From: Prunella strophiata
Lineage: Eukaryota; Chordata; Aves; Passeriformes; Prunellidae
DNA: 64,000 bases
Assembly (NCBI GenBank): GCA_036583965.1
Contig: JAZBQD010000001.1
Location: 21,065,569 to 21,129,568, forward strand
Direction of reading: 5' to 3'
This document shows, piece after piece, positions 47,612 to 61,127 of the stretch (the first letter of the stretch is position 1; each line of letters starts with the position of its first letter). The translations under genes and the position numbers were made by a program. The notes under the pieces were generated by a model. That model did no database searches. It was not told where the DNA came from and saw only the letters and a list, made by a program, of their open reading frames with translations.

Positions 47612-50600
47612 GTAAGCAAAGGAATTAAATGTTTTTAATGGTTAGTTGGCTTTATGCATCAAGGCAGCTTTTCCATCCTCTTTTCTGATGGTGGTACCTG
47701 GCAGTGTTTCTGTGTTATGCAGGCTCCTGTAAAATGCAGGCAGGTCCCTTGGTTACAGGTGTTGCTTTTCTTACCTTTTATAGACCTTTTAGAAGAAGTC
47801 AATGAACCAGCCACAGGCTGCAAGCCAGAGCATTAATCATTCCCATGCACCTTTAGGTCCATAGTGGATCCCTGAGGCTTTCAGAAGAACTCTGAATGGC
47901 CACAAGGTTCTTCTGTGTAGATCAGATACAGGACCAAGACCTTAACTGTCCAACAGTGATGGTCATTTTGCAAAGCAGCTGAGGTAGATTTATGGCTTAA
48001 ATTACTTGGGAGCAGAGCAGGTCAGTAGGAGGGTGGCACTGTTTTAACCCACAATGATCCTTCAGGTTGGAGGTCTTGCTGTGTCTCACAAGTTTGAAAG
48101 TAATGCTGGGCTGTATACATTAAATATTAGAAATATCATAGAAAATTAATGATTGCTTCCTGAGGTGAATATAGAAAAGATTATATAAAATTTATGTTAT
48201 TTCAGTTGAGAACTATACATATTTAATACAAAAATATCCTGAGCTTCATTTAGCTTACTGAGCTGAGTCACATTAATACTATGTCTGGCATCCCATTAAT
48301 GTGAGGCACTGTTGAAATGGTAGTGACTATGGACTGAACTAATTGTCATAATTATATAGATTAATTATTTTTGTTCTCAGCAGATTCTCTCTGCTCACGT
48401 AAATTGAGGGTATAGGATCTTCCTGCCCTGAAATATTTGAACAGTAGTTCTGTGTATGTAGCATTCAAGACTTAGCCAGCATAAGTCCTCCTGTTACCAC
48501 TGGTTTCAGTGCTGAAGGAACATCTTTGCTGTATTATCACAGACAGAGTGGTTTTATTTCTGACAAACCATATGGGAACACTCCACAGCAGAGCTGGCAC
48601 TCCTGAGAGCTCGTGCCTGGGCTTTGTCCCTGACAAGAGCAGTTCTGCAGATGCTCAGGAAGGCAGTGTGCACGTGGTGGGGAGACTGGGGTGGGACAGT
48701 TTGCTCTGTGTGGCTGTTTGCTCATTCTGCCATGCCAATGGCTTTGTGTGCCAATGATTTGGGAGCTGTCTCAGCACACCTGAGCCTTCAGCTCCATCCC
48801 ATCAGCACCAGAGGAGCAGCAGCAGTTTCACCCCAAACTCCAGCTGAAGGTCCCTCCCAGCTTGGCACAGACAAGGGGTGTCCTGGTCCTGACAGGGAAA
48901 TGACAGCTGCTTTAGGAAAAGAGGAGCTTCATGGATTTATTAGTCCTTTGTTGGCAACTTATTTGCTACTGTACAACTTTTAAAGAAAGTGTAAGAATTT
49001 TTAAAAAGTGAGAAAGTGGAAGAAAAAAGTATAGCGTAAAACAATTCATAGAAAAACAGTAAACAGATGCTTGTTTCAGAAAAGAAGTGCTTTAAATGGT
49101 CGCTGCTTTGTTTTGCTTGGCAAAATCTTAGCAGAGCCAACTTGCCAATGTGAACCATGCTCATCAAGATGGGTTTGGCCCAAACATCATTTAGGAGGAA
49201 AAAAGTCTTAATAAAAATCAAGGAAATGGGTGAATGGATGTTGTAAGTCAAATGCTGTTCTTGTCAGAGCAGGATCCATCTCCCAGCATAGGGTTTGTAA
49301 AATATGACCCCAAAGGCTCCCATCTTTCAGGGGAAATGTAAAACTTGCCTCTTCTCTCATGACTATTGACGTTTTCACAGTGTATTAAGCTCTTAAATCA
49401 GAAGAAAAATCCAGATGGATACAAACATTCTCTGCACAAAAATCATTATGAAATTCTGGTTCTACTGAAAAGTCTGCAAAAAATAGATGTTTATACACAA
49501 TTCAGTATTCCTGGAACATCACTGTTGCTTTTCAAAATTCACTGCACAGTTGGATGGGACTGAATACAGACTGGAAAAAAAAGATTGTCACTGTTTTTCA
49601 GATCTCAGGAAGACATATCTCCATTTTGAAAAAGGAACAGTTTTCTCCTGCAGCCTCACATATTATATGCTATAGTGTAGATCTGTTGAGCTGATTTCAC
49701 AGTGGTCAGAGGCCCAAAAGTTTGCTTACAATTCAAACTAGTGCCAAGCTGTCTGTTCTGAAGGGATGTCCTGTAAGAGAGGGGGTTTAGGCCAGTTCCA
49801 GTTGACCCCTTGTATTTACAGAACAAATCTTGTTTTCTGCTCTGCTCTGCTCTGCAGTTCTGTCACAAGGAGCCTCTGGCTCACACGTGGTGTCGACGCC
49901 GCGCAGGGCATGGAGAGGTGCCTCCCTTTGCCAACTGCTGCCTGTCAGTGAACTTCTCCCAGCAGATGCCTTCAGTTCTTACAGTTCTGCCAAGTCTTTT
50001 CTGTAACTGAAAAGGCATCAGGATCTCTTTGCTGACACTGTTAAACTTGCTGAAAGAGGCACATACATCCACAATCTACTTAGAATAGTGCCAGATCAGT
50101 TTATCAGGATATTTGTTCAGTTGTCCTGTGGGAGCCAGGCCTCAGAGGGGTTGGAGCATAAAGAATGATACATTTGTTTTCCCCAAAGACATAGGGCTGC
50201 ATTACAGTAAACGCTTCCTCAGGTATCCAGTAGGACTGAACAGTTTAGGAGTCTTGATAATACTTGGAGTTTTTCTCTTATACATTCCCAATTGAAACTA
50301 AATCCAGTTGAGTAGGTCCAGCATAATGGCAGCTGTACATCAGCTGCCTGAGCTCCTGTGTCAGAGGAGTTAAACTAAGTCAGGTTCTTGCCTTAGATAT
50401 GCCAGTACATTGTTCTCATCAGGTGAGAAACCAAGTATAAAGGGGATCAAGAAGGAGAACCTCTTATTCATGTAGATCCATCATTCATGGAGTAGATCCA
50501 TATGAGGAGTCTGTGTTGTTTCTGTCTATGGTGAAATTGTTCATTAGAGAATTTGGAAAGTGATGTGCATCACCACTGAGTCCCTTGTACAAGTCCAACA

Positions 50601-50988
50601 CTCATTCCAGCTGTAAAAATCCATGCCTCATGTGCTGATGGCCAGAAGGGGTTGATCTGAAGGAGCCTGGGGGCTACAGGGTCTCAGAGCAGCTGAGGTG
50701 GAATTTGAGTGCAAGGGTGTACAGAGACCAGGCTCACAATTAGAGCTCCAACACTTCAGAGGGTTCTGGATAGTAGAAATGACAATACCATAACTCTGTA
50801 ACTTCAAGGTGTCTGATATAAACAGGGGTGTTTCCTTTCCCCCAGAACAGTTCAGTGCTTGCACATTTTTTTATAAGATCCTGTTGATTTACCAGCTGTT
50901 TTGCCGATGCTGCTGCTTTGCCAGTAAGTGTAAGATGCTCATAATGTTGATGTTATGTGTGTTAATTTTGGTTTATCTCTTTTCTTAG
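47612..50988 (+). other. INPP5A: INPP5A intron between the first and second visible exons
   Basis: A 3.4-kb phase-1 intron with GT (gtaagc) and AG (ttcttag) ends. It contains unique sequence and a short CTGCT run near 49836-49855. No transposon or nested gene was recognised. Confidence 0.9.
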
Positions 50989-51092
50989 CTAAGAAGTATA
51001 AAAAGGTTACTGGGAAAGAAATCTACTCCGACACTTTAGAAAGCACACCCATGCTGGAAAAAGAGAAGTTTCCGCAGGATTATTTCCCTGAG
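50989..51092 (+). CDS. INPP5A: INPP5A internal exon (sixth by the mammalian layout)
   Basis: This 104-bp exon completes the split Ala codon and encodes KKYKKVTGKEIYSDTLESTP, then MLEKEKFPQDYFPE. The acceptor is tttcttag and the donor is gtatgt. Together with the upstream exon it makes 168 bases, exactly 56 codons, so the exon ends on a codon boundary. The stretch EIYSDTLESTPMLEKEKFPQ is highly characteristic of INPP5A and is not shared with the other 5-phosphatases I know (OCRL, INPP5B, SHIP, synaptojanin). Compared with the human protein as I remember it, there are conservative changes near the start (KKVT where human has RKVA). Short ORFs read on the opposite strand across this exon are shadows. 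Confidence 0.96.
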
Positions 51093-54000
51093 GTATGTAC
51101 AGAACTCTGAAGCATTCCCAAATACTGGGTTTGATTCTGATTCCTCTGACTGCTCTTGAGCAGCTCCTCTCAGTGATAAAGGCAGAATGGAATCTTGGAA
51201 GTTTGTCTGGCTGTTTCTTGTTACCTGTAATACATGTTTTAAGTCATGGCGTGATGTACCAAAGTCCAGTAAGAAATCCTTGTGAAGGCTGAGGACAGTG
51301 ATGAAAAGACAGATTAGTGCATGTAAAGCCCAGCAATGTGGCAGCGTGCCATGGCAGGGCTGTTTCAGGAGCTCCATGCTGCTGGGCTCTGCCAGCCCAG
51401 CTGGCACAGGGAGCTCGCCCTGCTGCCAGGGACACCTGACCCAAACACACACTGACACTGTCCTCTAAGGCTGCCCTCACACTGCCTTGTGCACTTCTTC
51501 TCAGAAGAACTGGGGGGTGCTGGGGGTTTGGGATTGTTGGTCTTGTCAAAACCAGAAACAGAAGCAGAGCTGAGGGGTTTCTGGCACTGCACCTGAAAGT
51601 GCAGACTCTCTCTTCCTTGATGTTTCCTTTTTTTCTCAATTTTAATTTCTTAAGAACATCCAGAACATGGGTGTTTAATGGTTAATGTTCTCCTCAAACC
51701 AAGTGAATAAATTTGTTGAACTCCTCTAACATTTGTGGATCAAACAGGCATGTCACTCTTCAATAAAAGAACTAAATAAACTCCTAAAATTAATTTAGAA
51801 TTTGTAAATATACACACTTAGAGATATTTACACAGTGCTTGTGTGCTTGGCAGAGTATTGCATAGATAGTTATGGGATTGATAGGATGAAGGTTGTTGTT
51901 TTTCTTGACTTTGATACTAAATGATTTATTTTTATGTCTCAGTAGTGGAAGGAAAAGCACCTTTAACATAATTTTACAAAGAATTTACTTCCTGTGAATA
52001 AACAGTCAACTACTTTGAAGCTAAGTGTTAGATCACCTTGAGGGAGCTGGAGCCATTGCTCAGGTGTTTGTTCTCCCCTCCATGGCAGTGGGCTCTGGCA
52101 GTGCCTGGCAGTGCTGTGCCATGGCTGAGAGCACTGCACAGCACCCTGAGTGCTGCCAGCGTGCCTCACAGCACCAGGACAAGCTGTGCATTGCTCATTG
52201 GTACCCGGGGAGAACTATTTCCTCCTTTATTTACTTCACTGCTGTTGCTTCATTGTGAGACTGGCAAAGCTGTAACTTGCTCAGCATTGTTTATCACCCC
52301 TCTGGCATCAACAGTTCTTCACAGTCTCTTGGAGCAGTGGTTGAGTCTTAGGGCTCTCCCACACAGGTTTTGTGGAGCAGGAATGCTGCTGGTTCCTTCT
52401 GGGTGCTCAGGGATCAGCTGTTCCCACTTCATGAGCAGCTGCAGCTCCTCCTCAATCCACCCTCCTGTGCTGCTTTTGGGACAGGACCATGGGGACCTGT
52501 GGGGACTGGGACCCAAGGAGCAGCCTTTGGAGGCTGTCACACCCTCATACTGCTCCCATTGGTTCCAGTGCCTTAAACAGCTGTTCTAAGCAGAAACCTC
52601 TGTGTTTGGGTTGTCAGGGATAGTGTTTACCTGGAGGAGGAACAGGCAGGAAAAGAGAAAATCTCCAAATACGTGCAATTAAGTAATGAACAAATCTCCA
52701 AAGCACCTTGAAAGTTCAGTTCTGTTCCTGCCCCCAGCACAATTCCTGGGAGTGCTGTTGCAGCCAGACCCATGGAACAGGCTGGGGCCCTGCTGTTGCA
52801 GAGCTCTGCACAGAAGGAGGGGAAAGGGACACGGGCTCTGCAGGTCTGCAGTGATGTGAGGAGCAGCAGCATCTGTGCTGCAGCTCTGGACCTTGTGTGC
52901 CCGCCTGGCCTGCACCCTGGCGTGTGCCAGCCCAGTAAAGGCTCAGTGTGACTTGAAAAGTTAGAGAATAATTGCAAGGATTTTTAGACCATGCTGTTTT
53001 TCTTTGGAACTGGAGACCAAGTGTCTCAAACACACAGATGCAGCAAGAGCCAAAAACACCCAGGGAGATAGTTTTGGTTCTCATATGCGTGTTTCTATAT
53101 GTAAAGCTAAAATTAATCTTGCTCTCTTATGTTTTCTCCCTAGACAAATGTTAGTAATAGCAATAGCAATTAAAAGGCCACAAAGTAGTGTGCATTTTGG
53201 AAATTTGGGTTTATCCAGCAGAAGGCATGAGCAGCATATTTGCCCAAACATTGCATTGACATGCTCTTGTGTGTTTTAGCCAGACCTTTCATATCACATC
53301 TACAATTTTTGGTGTGAGAAATGGTTTAAGACTGATTTCTTTTTATTGCAGCTGTTTAAGGATGATCTAAAAGTAATTACAGTGATTGAGGCATAATGCA
53401 ATTCAAAATAATTACAGCCCACTGCATATAAAACTAACAAAACTTTCTGCTTTGATTTATGGGTCCTCTTGGCAAGGCATAAACCTCAAATGATGCCTCT
53501 GGGAGCAACACTCTAGATAATGTTAGGCCATTTAAAAAAAAGCAGATTTGTGTAGTCTATCAGGCCTGAGTAATTTTTTTTTCTCATAGTGAGAAATTGG
53601 TTGTTATCATAGATCACAGATACTGCTCAAAGCTCTTATGAAAGATGAATTAATTTCACTAATGCTTTAATGCAAACCTTTCATGGAGGAGGCTGTATGG
53701 TGATAACCTTACTGCGGTCTCTCCTTTCTCAATTATGATTTATGTTGTCTTTTAGTAGATGAAACTGCCTGTATTCACAATCCATCTGCTGGCTAAAGGA
53801 ATCCTATTAACAGAGGATCTGAGAAGAGACTTAATAATGTAAGGTGAAAGATGTGGTATCCCCTTTCTGGGACATGAAGTAGGATTTTTTTTTTTTTCCT
53901 ATTTTAAAATGTAGATCACTCTCTGAGAGCATAAGATGACCTATGTCATCTCCACCTGGTTTTATGCTGGCTTACAGATGGTGTAGCAGCTAGTGACTAT

Positions 54001-55499
54001 TTGTTAAAGTAAAAATAAAGATTGTTGCTTTGAAATCTGCCATAAGAAGCAAATTTCTCTTTACTCCTTCCCAAGTTATAGCTCTTCTTTACATTCTGTT
54101 TCCAAAACTTTCTGCATTCCAAATACTTCATTTAGAAATACTAAAGCACATGCATGATCCAAAAATACATAAGGCACGTTGTTCAGCTGCAGTGTGTACC
54201 TAAGGCTGAGAATGACTCTTCATATCAGAGCTGTTGAGCTCCAGCTCCTGGGCTGCATTAGGAGGCCTGAAGCCTGCTAACTTCTACATTCCTAATGTTA
54301 AATAGACAAGTTATTGATAAGTGAATTATTTACTGAAGTTAAAGGAATTAAGTGTGTTCAAGTTATGAGTAGCTCAAGGTAGTTTGCAGGTTGGGGTATA
54401 TACCAGCTACACAGTGAAATAAGTGTTATTTTACACTTCAGAGGCACAGGTGTTCCTGCTTTATTCAGCCTCAGCTGTATGACCTTTTCCTCTGGGAGCT
54501 TAAGCTCCTCCCTGGTCTCCTGGCTTCTCTCTGGGCCAGGTAAAAGGCCCAAACCCTCCTGGCTCTGTCTACCACTTGTTGCTTTTTGGCAATGGCTCAG
54601 TGTAGAGTATTATGGAGCTGCTGACTTAAAGTAGTTGCTGAAGCAACTGATCTAAGGGAAGAGAGGAAGTATTTTGAGGTAGGAACTACATTCTCCACTG
54701 TTTTCATGGCAAGTTGCATAATACAGCTCTGTTTCCTGTCTAGTGGAACACTGAGTGTGTGGTGAGCATGGGGGACATGGGCTCCTGTGTAAGGCTCTGA
54801 GGAGTTCTCACCTGGGCAAGGGCAAGGCAGCCTTGTCAGTGCTGGGTATTGCTCAGTGCCTTGGTTGCTCTTGCTGCCAGTATTTGGCTGATTCCTGTTT
54901 CAGGTTTCCCTCTGAGCTGTGGTGTTCCTTTAAGGAGCTGCAATTACACTGCAGTCATCACCAGTTTAATATGTCTTTCCTTCATGCCCTGCTTTGTATG
55001 GTTGAATAAACCCTTTCTGGGTCACTATTTAATTTGATATGGTCCCCCTCAGTAAAATGATGGAGAAAAGATGAATTAAGGCTCTGTGCTGGTCATTATC
55101 AATCATGGTTTGTGTGCATTACTTATTGCTCACAGTGCTTTTTGACATTAGCCCTCTCTAACCTCTCTCTTCATGTTAATGCTGCCTGGGGGTCCTTTCC
55201 CCCGATGTAGCAGGAGTTATTTATGTAGGTGGTGGTTCTGGGGGGTTTTAAAAGGTCAGCACAATCTCCTCAGGGACTCTATTCAAAAAGGAAAAGCTGG
55301 CAGAATGTAACTACCAGTTTTCAAATTGTGATTTTAAAAACTGTATTTTTTTGGTGAGAACCTCGATAGTGAGGTGTCAGAGCTCCAGTTGTGGGGCTGG
55401 CCCAGAGCTGTGGCAGGAGACAGCAGAGAGCCTGTCTGTGCCCCAGGAGAGGGAGGGGACAGGCTCTGAGGGCAGCTGCCCCTGGGGCTGGGCAGGAGC

Positions 55500-55695
55500 A
55501 GGACGAGGGGCAGCAGTTGCAGCAAGGGAAAACCTGATTTAATCTGGGAAAAGCTTTCACCATGAGGTTAAACAGCAGGAGATGGGCCCAGACAGGTTGT
55601 GGCATCGCTGTTCTTGGAGATGCTCAAAACCCAGCTGGGTATGACTCTAAGCAAGATGATCTGGTTGGGCCTGTTTTGGTGTTGCAGTCTTTTGA
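55500..55695 (+). mobile_element. CR1 LINE 3'-region fragment
   Basis: A divergent CR1 fragment in plus orientation. It contains GACGAGGGGCAGCAGTTGCA, then TTCACCATGAGGTTAAACAG, a CAGACAGGTTGTGG block and CTTGGAGATGCTCAAAACCC followed by AGCTGGGTATGA. These appear in the order of the CR1 3' region. The 3' tail is missing. Confidence 0.75.
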
Positions 55696-56249
55696 AGTAC
55701 CTTTGCCATTTTTCCAGAGAGGAAAATAGCAAATGAGAAATGGCTGCCTGACTGAAAACATTATCTTGGACCACATCATAGGCTTGGACTACTTGATTTT
55801 AAGTTCTCTGTAGTTATTTTTAAGAAAGAAATTACAAAGCTCCCTTTTTTTAATCAAAATTAAATTTGAGCCAATTTTGAATGCTTTTAGCATTTAACTT
55901 TTTTTCATTGGTTTCCTTTTGAGTAAGTGTTGACATCTCTACTTGTAACTGTGCCCTCATGAGCATCACGGAAGAGACCTTACTGGGTTGTGGGAATTGT
56001 GATCCAGCTGTGGATCCTGTTAGGAATGATTAGAGTGTTTGCTTTCCATCCAACCATCCCCTGAGAGGTTGCTGGACCTGCAGAAGAGGCCAATTTTTCA
56101 CTGTTAAAAAAATTTTGCAATAAAGTAGATTATTATTTGAAATATAGTTATTATGGTGTTATTTCTGGTTGGTCTTGGGTGCAGTCACTGTGCTTGTGCC
56201 TAAGGAGGAGGGGAGGGAGGTGGGTCCCTTTTCACTGAGGGGTGATCAG

Positions 56250-56375
56250 AAGATGCAGACTAGGTTGGACAGGGCTTGGAGCAGCATTGTCTATTGGAAG
56301 GTGTCCCTGACCACAGCAGGAAAGCTGGAACAAGTTGAAGGTTCCTTCCAACCCAAGCCAGTCTGTGATTCATTT
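56250..56375 (+). mobile_element. CR1 LINE 3' end fragment
   Basis: CR1 3' end in plus orientation: GGTTGGACAGGGCTTGGAGC, then a GGAAGGTGTCCCTGACCACA segment and GGTTCCTTCCAACCCAAGCC, ending near TCTGTGATTC. It is a separate remnant from the one ending near 55695, with about 550 bp between them. Confidence 0.85.
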
Positions 56376-57315
56376 TAAGTCAGCCTGGTTTGGTTTGTTG
56401 AGGCCCTTCGGTATCTCGGCAGTGTTTAGGACTGAGGACTGTCTGTTTTTAGGGAGGAGAATAAATACACCTGGCCAGTGCCTCAGGAGAGGTTTGGGGG
56501 AGTGGTACCTCTGGCTGGGGAAGCTCTGCTGGGACTGGCAATTTATTCACTATAAAGAGTCACAGTCTTTTGCTACAGAATCACTGGCACCATTATTTAG
56601 GCCTGTGTGGTGCAATATTCATTCCCAGAGCATGTTAGCCCAGACACACATGCATTGTTAACAAGGAGTAAACAGGATGCAGATTCAGGTCTTTTTATGG
56701 GAGGCTGTAGATTGTGGCAGTGGCTCAGAAGTGGTGCTGAAAAACCCCTTCTTGTATGTGAGTGACATGTATGGGCCCGAGCTGAATTGTGGCTTTCTCC
56801 CCAATGGTGCACTTGTGATTAATGGAATCTTTTACCCCTATTTAAATTCTTAATTTTTATAGAAATATTGGGTGGCTTGGCTCAGCAAGAGAAATAGCTT
56901 TCTAGCAGATCTCATTCATTTTAATTTGATGTAAATCTCTGATGACATTTTACAGTTCAGGTAAAATTACAAAGAAAACATTTATGCATAGGCAATAAGA
57001 ATTTGCTGGTTTAAGCTAAACATAAATATAGCTGGAAAGCTTTCCTATTTGATTATCTTTCATCTGTAAACAATGCCAGGGCTTTTATTAATTTTACACG
57101 TAAGTTTGTAACTGCTGCAGGATCAAAAATATAATTAATTCCAGGATTTATAAAAGATACAATATCTGTTTTAAAGGTACCTCAGTTTGTGTTCTGTGCT
57201 TCTTGGTTATAATGTCTGGATGAGCTCTGCTTTGTTTTGTTCTTTGTGTTAGTACATTTCACTTTCACAGTATTTTTTACCTAAGGTGATTGGTTCTTAT
57301 TCACTTATTTTTCAG

Positions 57316-57368
57316 TGCAAGTGGTCCAGAAAAGGTTTCATTCGAACAAGATGGTGTATTACTGATTG
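57316..57368 (+). CDS. INPP5A: INPP5A internal exon (seventh by the mammalian layout)
   Basis: This 53-bp exon encodes CKWSRKGFIRTRWCITD and ends with TG, the first two bases of a split Cys codon. The acceptor is tatttttcag and the donor is gtaagt. The KGFIRTRW segment is the INPP5A counterpart of the conserved KGG-type core strand found in other inositol 5-phosphatases. It lies in the N-terminal half of the catalytic fold. The exon begins at a codon boundary, matching the phase-0 end of the previous exon, and leaves in phase 2. Human INPP5A has, from memory, CIAD where this sequence has CITD. The exon is too short to be found by ORF length alone; splice sites, phase and peptide identify it together. 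Confidence 0.96.
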
Positions 57369-60300
57369 GTAAGTTGCATCTTAAAGTTACATTTGTTTTA
57401 TGTACATTTGTTAATAACTGTTTCAAGCAGGTATTTGCATGTGTGGATTGGTCTGTTCGTAGAGCTGGTAGGTTCCACACCTGCTGTATTGTCTGTCAAA
57501 CACCGAGTGCTCAGTAAATGGTGATGGTGCATAAGCAGATGTGGCACTGGTGTGACCCCATGCAGTCAGAGGAGGCTCTGGGCCAGGGACAGCTCGGTGC
57601 CCAGGGGCAGGGCACGGGGGCAGGCACAGCCTGGAGCTGGCACCTTCCCCCTGCTGCTGCTGCCTCCACTCCTGGTGCTGCTGGGGCTTGGCTGCATCTC
57701 ACCTGGGCAGGCACCACAGCCTGGCTGTGGGCAGCCCTCACCTCTGGGGCTTCTGCAGAAAGAGCTTGCTCTATGGGCACTCCTTCAGATTTCTCTAAGC
57801 CTGCCTGGAAATCTGACCTTGCTTTTTTACCATGTAGTCACAGTTTTGGTCTTTACTGCCTACTTATATTATAATCATGCACATGAACATTCAGCACTTT
57901 TCCCTTCCTCATGTGGCTGTTTCACATCTTACAATTGAAAGCTTGATTTTGAAATCTCATGAATGTTCACATAGGCTGACTTCTGAGTACTGAACAGTGT
58001 TCTGGCTTTGTTGGCATGAGCATATTTCTTTAATTAGGCAGTCTGTGAAAACAGAAAAGGTACCTGGTTTATTCCTTTTACAGACTTCTGACCCAGAAAT
58101 TGGGCAGACAGTTGTGTGAAAATGTAGGTTCATGTTAATTTTTCCAGATCCATATGCATGGGGTGTGATTCCAGCACTAAATTGCAGAAGTGGGTGTTAA
58201 CATCAGATGCTAATCTGGACTTTGCTCTTGCATCATGACTTCCCTAGGTTCTGTCTCTTCTGTCCTCTGGGATTTCCTGTCTGCTGAAAAAACAACATGA
58301 ATTTATTTTTAGGTCTTTCCAAGAAAAAAAAGGTTCTTCAGAGACAGATTTAAATGTAATGTTTTCTTGTGGGGGGTACTAAAAAAGGAGAGTCCTTGGC
58401 TGTAGGGGATGTTTGGGTGAGTGTCTGTCAAGGGTGTGTTGGGCAGTGAGGATGAGGAACCTCACAGCTTCTCCTGGTCTGTAATGAGCTGAGCCATGGT
58501 GGTAGTTCTGTCTGGAGTAATTTGTAATCATGATCCACATGATCTAGCAAGGTCTCAGATGTTTCTAATGGGAAATTGAAGGAGCATGCTACTATGTACA
58601 GTTTCTGAAGAATGAAAGTGAAATGCTATGGGAAATACAGGGGGTTATAAAATACACCTAAGGAGGTCTGAGTGCATAAATGTGACTTTTCAGGGTGTGA
58701 TGAGTGTTCGTACCCAGTCTCTGTGCATATGAACAAAGTTCTGCCCATAATCATGAAAACCAATTCCATAAATCTTGACTTTTAATCGATGCATTTCTAC
58801 ATTCTAATAGGTCAATAAAAATAGAGCCCAGGCACTTGTAGCTAGTAGCTCTGTGTGAGTCCTTGAAGGGAGCTATTCATTTTCCCTACCTAGGAACACA
58901 TTGTTACAGAATGTATCTCGTGCCAAAAACAGGGGGCTCCCAAAAAAACAGAAAAGTGACCTTAACAGACTTCAGAGAACTGTCCTTTTTCTTCCTTTGT
59001 GGTCAGTGATCTGTCCCAGTTGAGTTTCTCTGTGAATCCAGATTTTTCAAATCCATTATTCTTCATTAACTTACCTTTAGTGTGGACAAAGAACTAAAGA
59101 ATCCTGGGGCACTCATGAGTTTTCACATTATACAAAAATGAAAGAGAACTACATAATTCATGTACTTTCATTTTGTGGGGTTTTTTTAGTATCTTGACTA
59201 TAAGGTGAAGGTGTTTGTTTCTATTCCAATAGTTCTCAGTGTTTTAGCAGGTGCAACATGGTGCGCTGAGTGCATTACAGTCTTAAATATAGTTTGCATA
59301 TATAGTTCATATTTGCTAGCAAGAATGGAGTAGAGAATGCACTTGCAACATTTAGGTAGGGCACCACTCTTGGGAATGTTTGCAGGTATATCAGTGGTCA
59401 GAATCAGCAACCAGAATCATTTTGATATTCTCGAGGAAGTAGTGTTGGAAGGTGACAGGGAAATGCAGAGCATTGCACTTTGAGAGGAGAATTTGAAAGC
59501 ACCAATCCTATTTTGGGAATAACTGACTCATTACCCCTGCTGTAGAAAAGGATCAAGGGAGAAGGAATTGCGTATGGATCATTATTATCTTACTGAGATG
59601 TGTTAATAGGTAGCTGCTGTGAAGGACACGAAGGGAGAAGGCACAGTAATTATTTGAGTGCTGCCAAGGCCTGTGGTAGAGTCCTCTGTTTGGCTTTGAG
59701 TGCTGTGCTCTAGGAAAGAGGACAGCAGGGTCAGGAATGGTGGAAGGGTTTGGCTAGGGGTGACAAACTTGGGCTGACCACAGCAGGGAAACTGGTTGTG
59801 TCAGCCCTGCAGAAGGGGCAGAAATCTGTTTAATTTGTAGGAAAATAGGTAATATGATGAAAACCTGAGTTTAAGGACAAGGAAGTTGCAGGTGGAAAGG
59901 CCTTAGTCAGTAAATTTTAAGAGCAAGCATGTTTTAGACACTTGGGGGTGGGTTATAGATAGCTTTACACATCAGGTGAGCTGGTAATGTGGGACTCTCC
60001 CTGTCCTACAAGGATTCTTTCTGTTTGTCCTTCAGACAGACAGGACTGGATATCTCAAGCTGTCATGTTTTGTAGTTCTATGATCATTATCTCTTTATAA
60101 GAAGGTTAGTGGGACTGCTCTCCATCAGCATAGGGTTCACTGGACAGGATGTGCTGCTCCCTGGAGCCAGAGATTTTCCCCAGGATCTCTGGCAGAGCCC
60201 TTTGTGCTGAGTGACCTGTGTGTCTGACTGTGCTGTTCTCACTGTTCTCACTGCCATTACTGCTGTGTCCAGGTCCATTCCCAGCTCTGCCATGGTTGGG

Positions 60301-61007
60301 AAGCCTTCCCTGAGCATGGCCTGGGGTTTCTGCTTGGTCTCTGTCTCAGCCAGAGCCTGTCCCTGCGCTCGCTGGCAGGCTGCAGGCAGGCTCAGGGGGC
60401 TTTGCTGGCCTAAACAAATCTGTGCTTCTGTGGCCTCACAGGCATGGGCCCAGAGAAGCAGCAGGTGTCCTCTTCCCAGCTGGCAGTGGTGTGTGTATTG
60501 ACAGCTGCTGTCTCAGCATTCTCTGCACAGGGACACATAAGGAGTCACAGTGATGTGATTTAGTCCTTAATGTCAGTAACATTATCCTCTCAGTAGCTTT
60601 CTGTGTTGTTTATTGCAAAGCCACGGTTCTACTTGACACTTAACTGCAGCTTTGAAACTGGAATTTGTTTGTTTACACACTTAATTTTGTTTTAAAAATA
60701 TTTTAGTGAAAGGGTACTGCCTGATTTCTGGAATTGTAACTGGCAAATAGCTTTTCATTTTCATGTTGTACATCCTTTATGCAGAAGACTTGATGGAGTC
60801 TTACCTGTGGATGAACTGTAAGCTTGATGGCAGTCTGACAATTTTTTGATTATGGTAGCTTAATCTGCACAATTCTTGCGAGTAAATATTAAGGTAACAT
60901 AAGAGTGAATGCAGTAAGTGCTGTGTTGAATGCTTTGCTGATGCAACAAATGGTTTTTTTTTTCTTTTATCCTGAATCATTTTATTTTTTTCCTTTTTTT
61001 GTCATAG
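57369..61007 (+). other. INPP5A: INPP5A intron between the third and fourth visible exons
   Basis: A 3.6-kb phase-2 intron with GT (gtaagt) and AG (catag) ends and a long T-rich acceptor tract. The content is unique. A GC-richer patch at 57560-57780 has no recognisable product, and the stretch near 60020-60085 may be a faint CR1 tail. Confidence 0.9.
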
Positions 61008-61127
61008 TGCCTTTGACTTGGTAAACATTCATCTTTTCCATGATGCTTCCAATTTAATTGCTTGGGAAACAAGCCCATCGGTTTACTCAGGAATACGACA
61101 TAAGGCTCTTGGCTATGTACTTGATAG
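61008..61127 (+). CDS. INPP5A: INPP5A internal exon (eighth by the mammalian layout)
   Basis: This 120-bp exon starts with T, completing the Cys codon split from the previous exon. It encodes AFDLVNIHLFHDASNLIAWE, then TSPSVYSGIRHKALGYVLD, and ends with AG of a split Arg codon before the donor gtatgt. The acceptor is a long T-rich tract ending in catag. VNIHLFHDASN carries the conserved N-x-H-L-x-H pattern of inositol polyphosphate 5-phosphatases, corresponding to the VNSHLAAH-type motif of the wider family that contributes an active-site histidine. The next expected segment, leading to the GDFNFRL motif, was not found before the window ends, so the gene continues downstream. Confidence 0.97.

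Larger units (their letters stand above)
51093..57315 (+). other. INPP5A: INPP5A intron between the second and third visible exons
   Basis: A 6.2-kb phase-0 intron with GT (gtatgt) and AG (ttttcag) ends. It carries two CR1 fragments, listed separately, in otherwise unique sequence. Short GC-richer stretches near 51330-51480 and 52040-52560 have no recognisable product. Confidence 0.9.

Noticed and set aside
60020..60085. Possible CR1 tail (TAGTTCTATGATCATT)
   Set aside because: The match is too short and too diverged to annotate without a library search.
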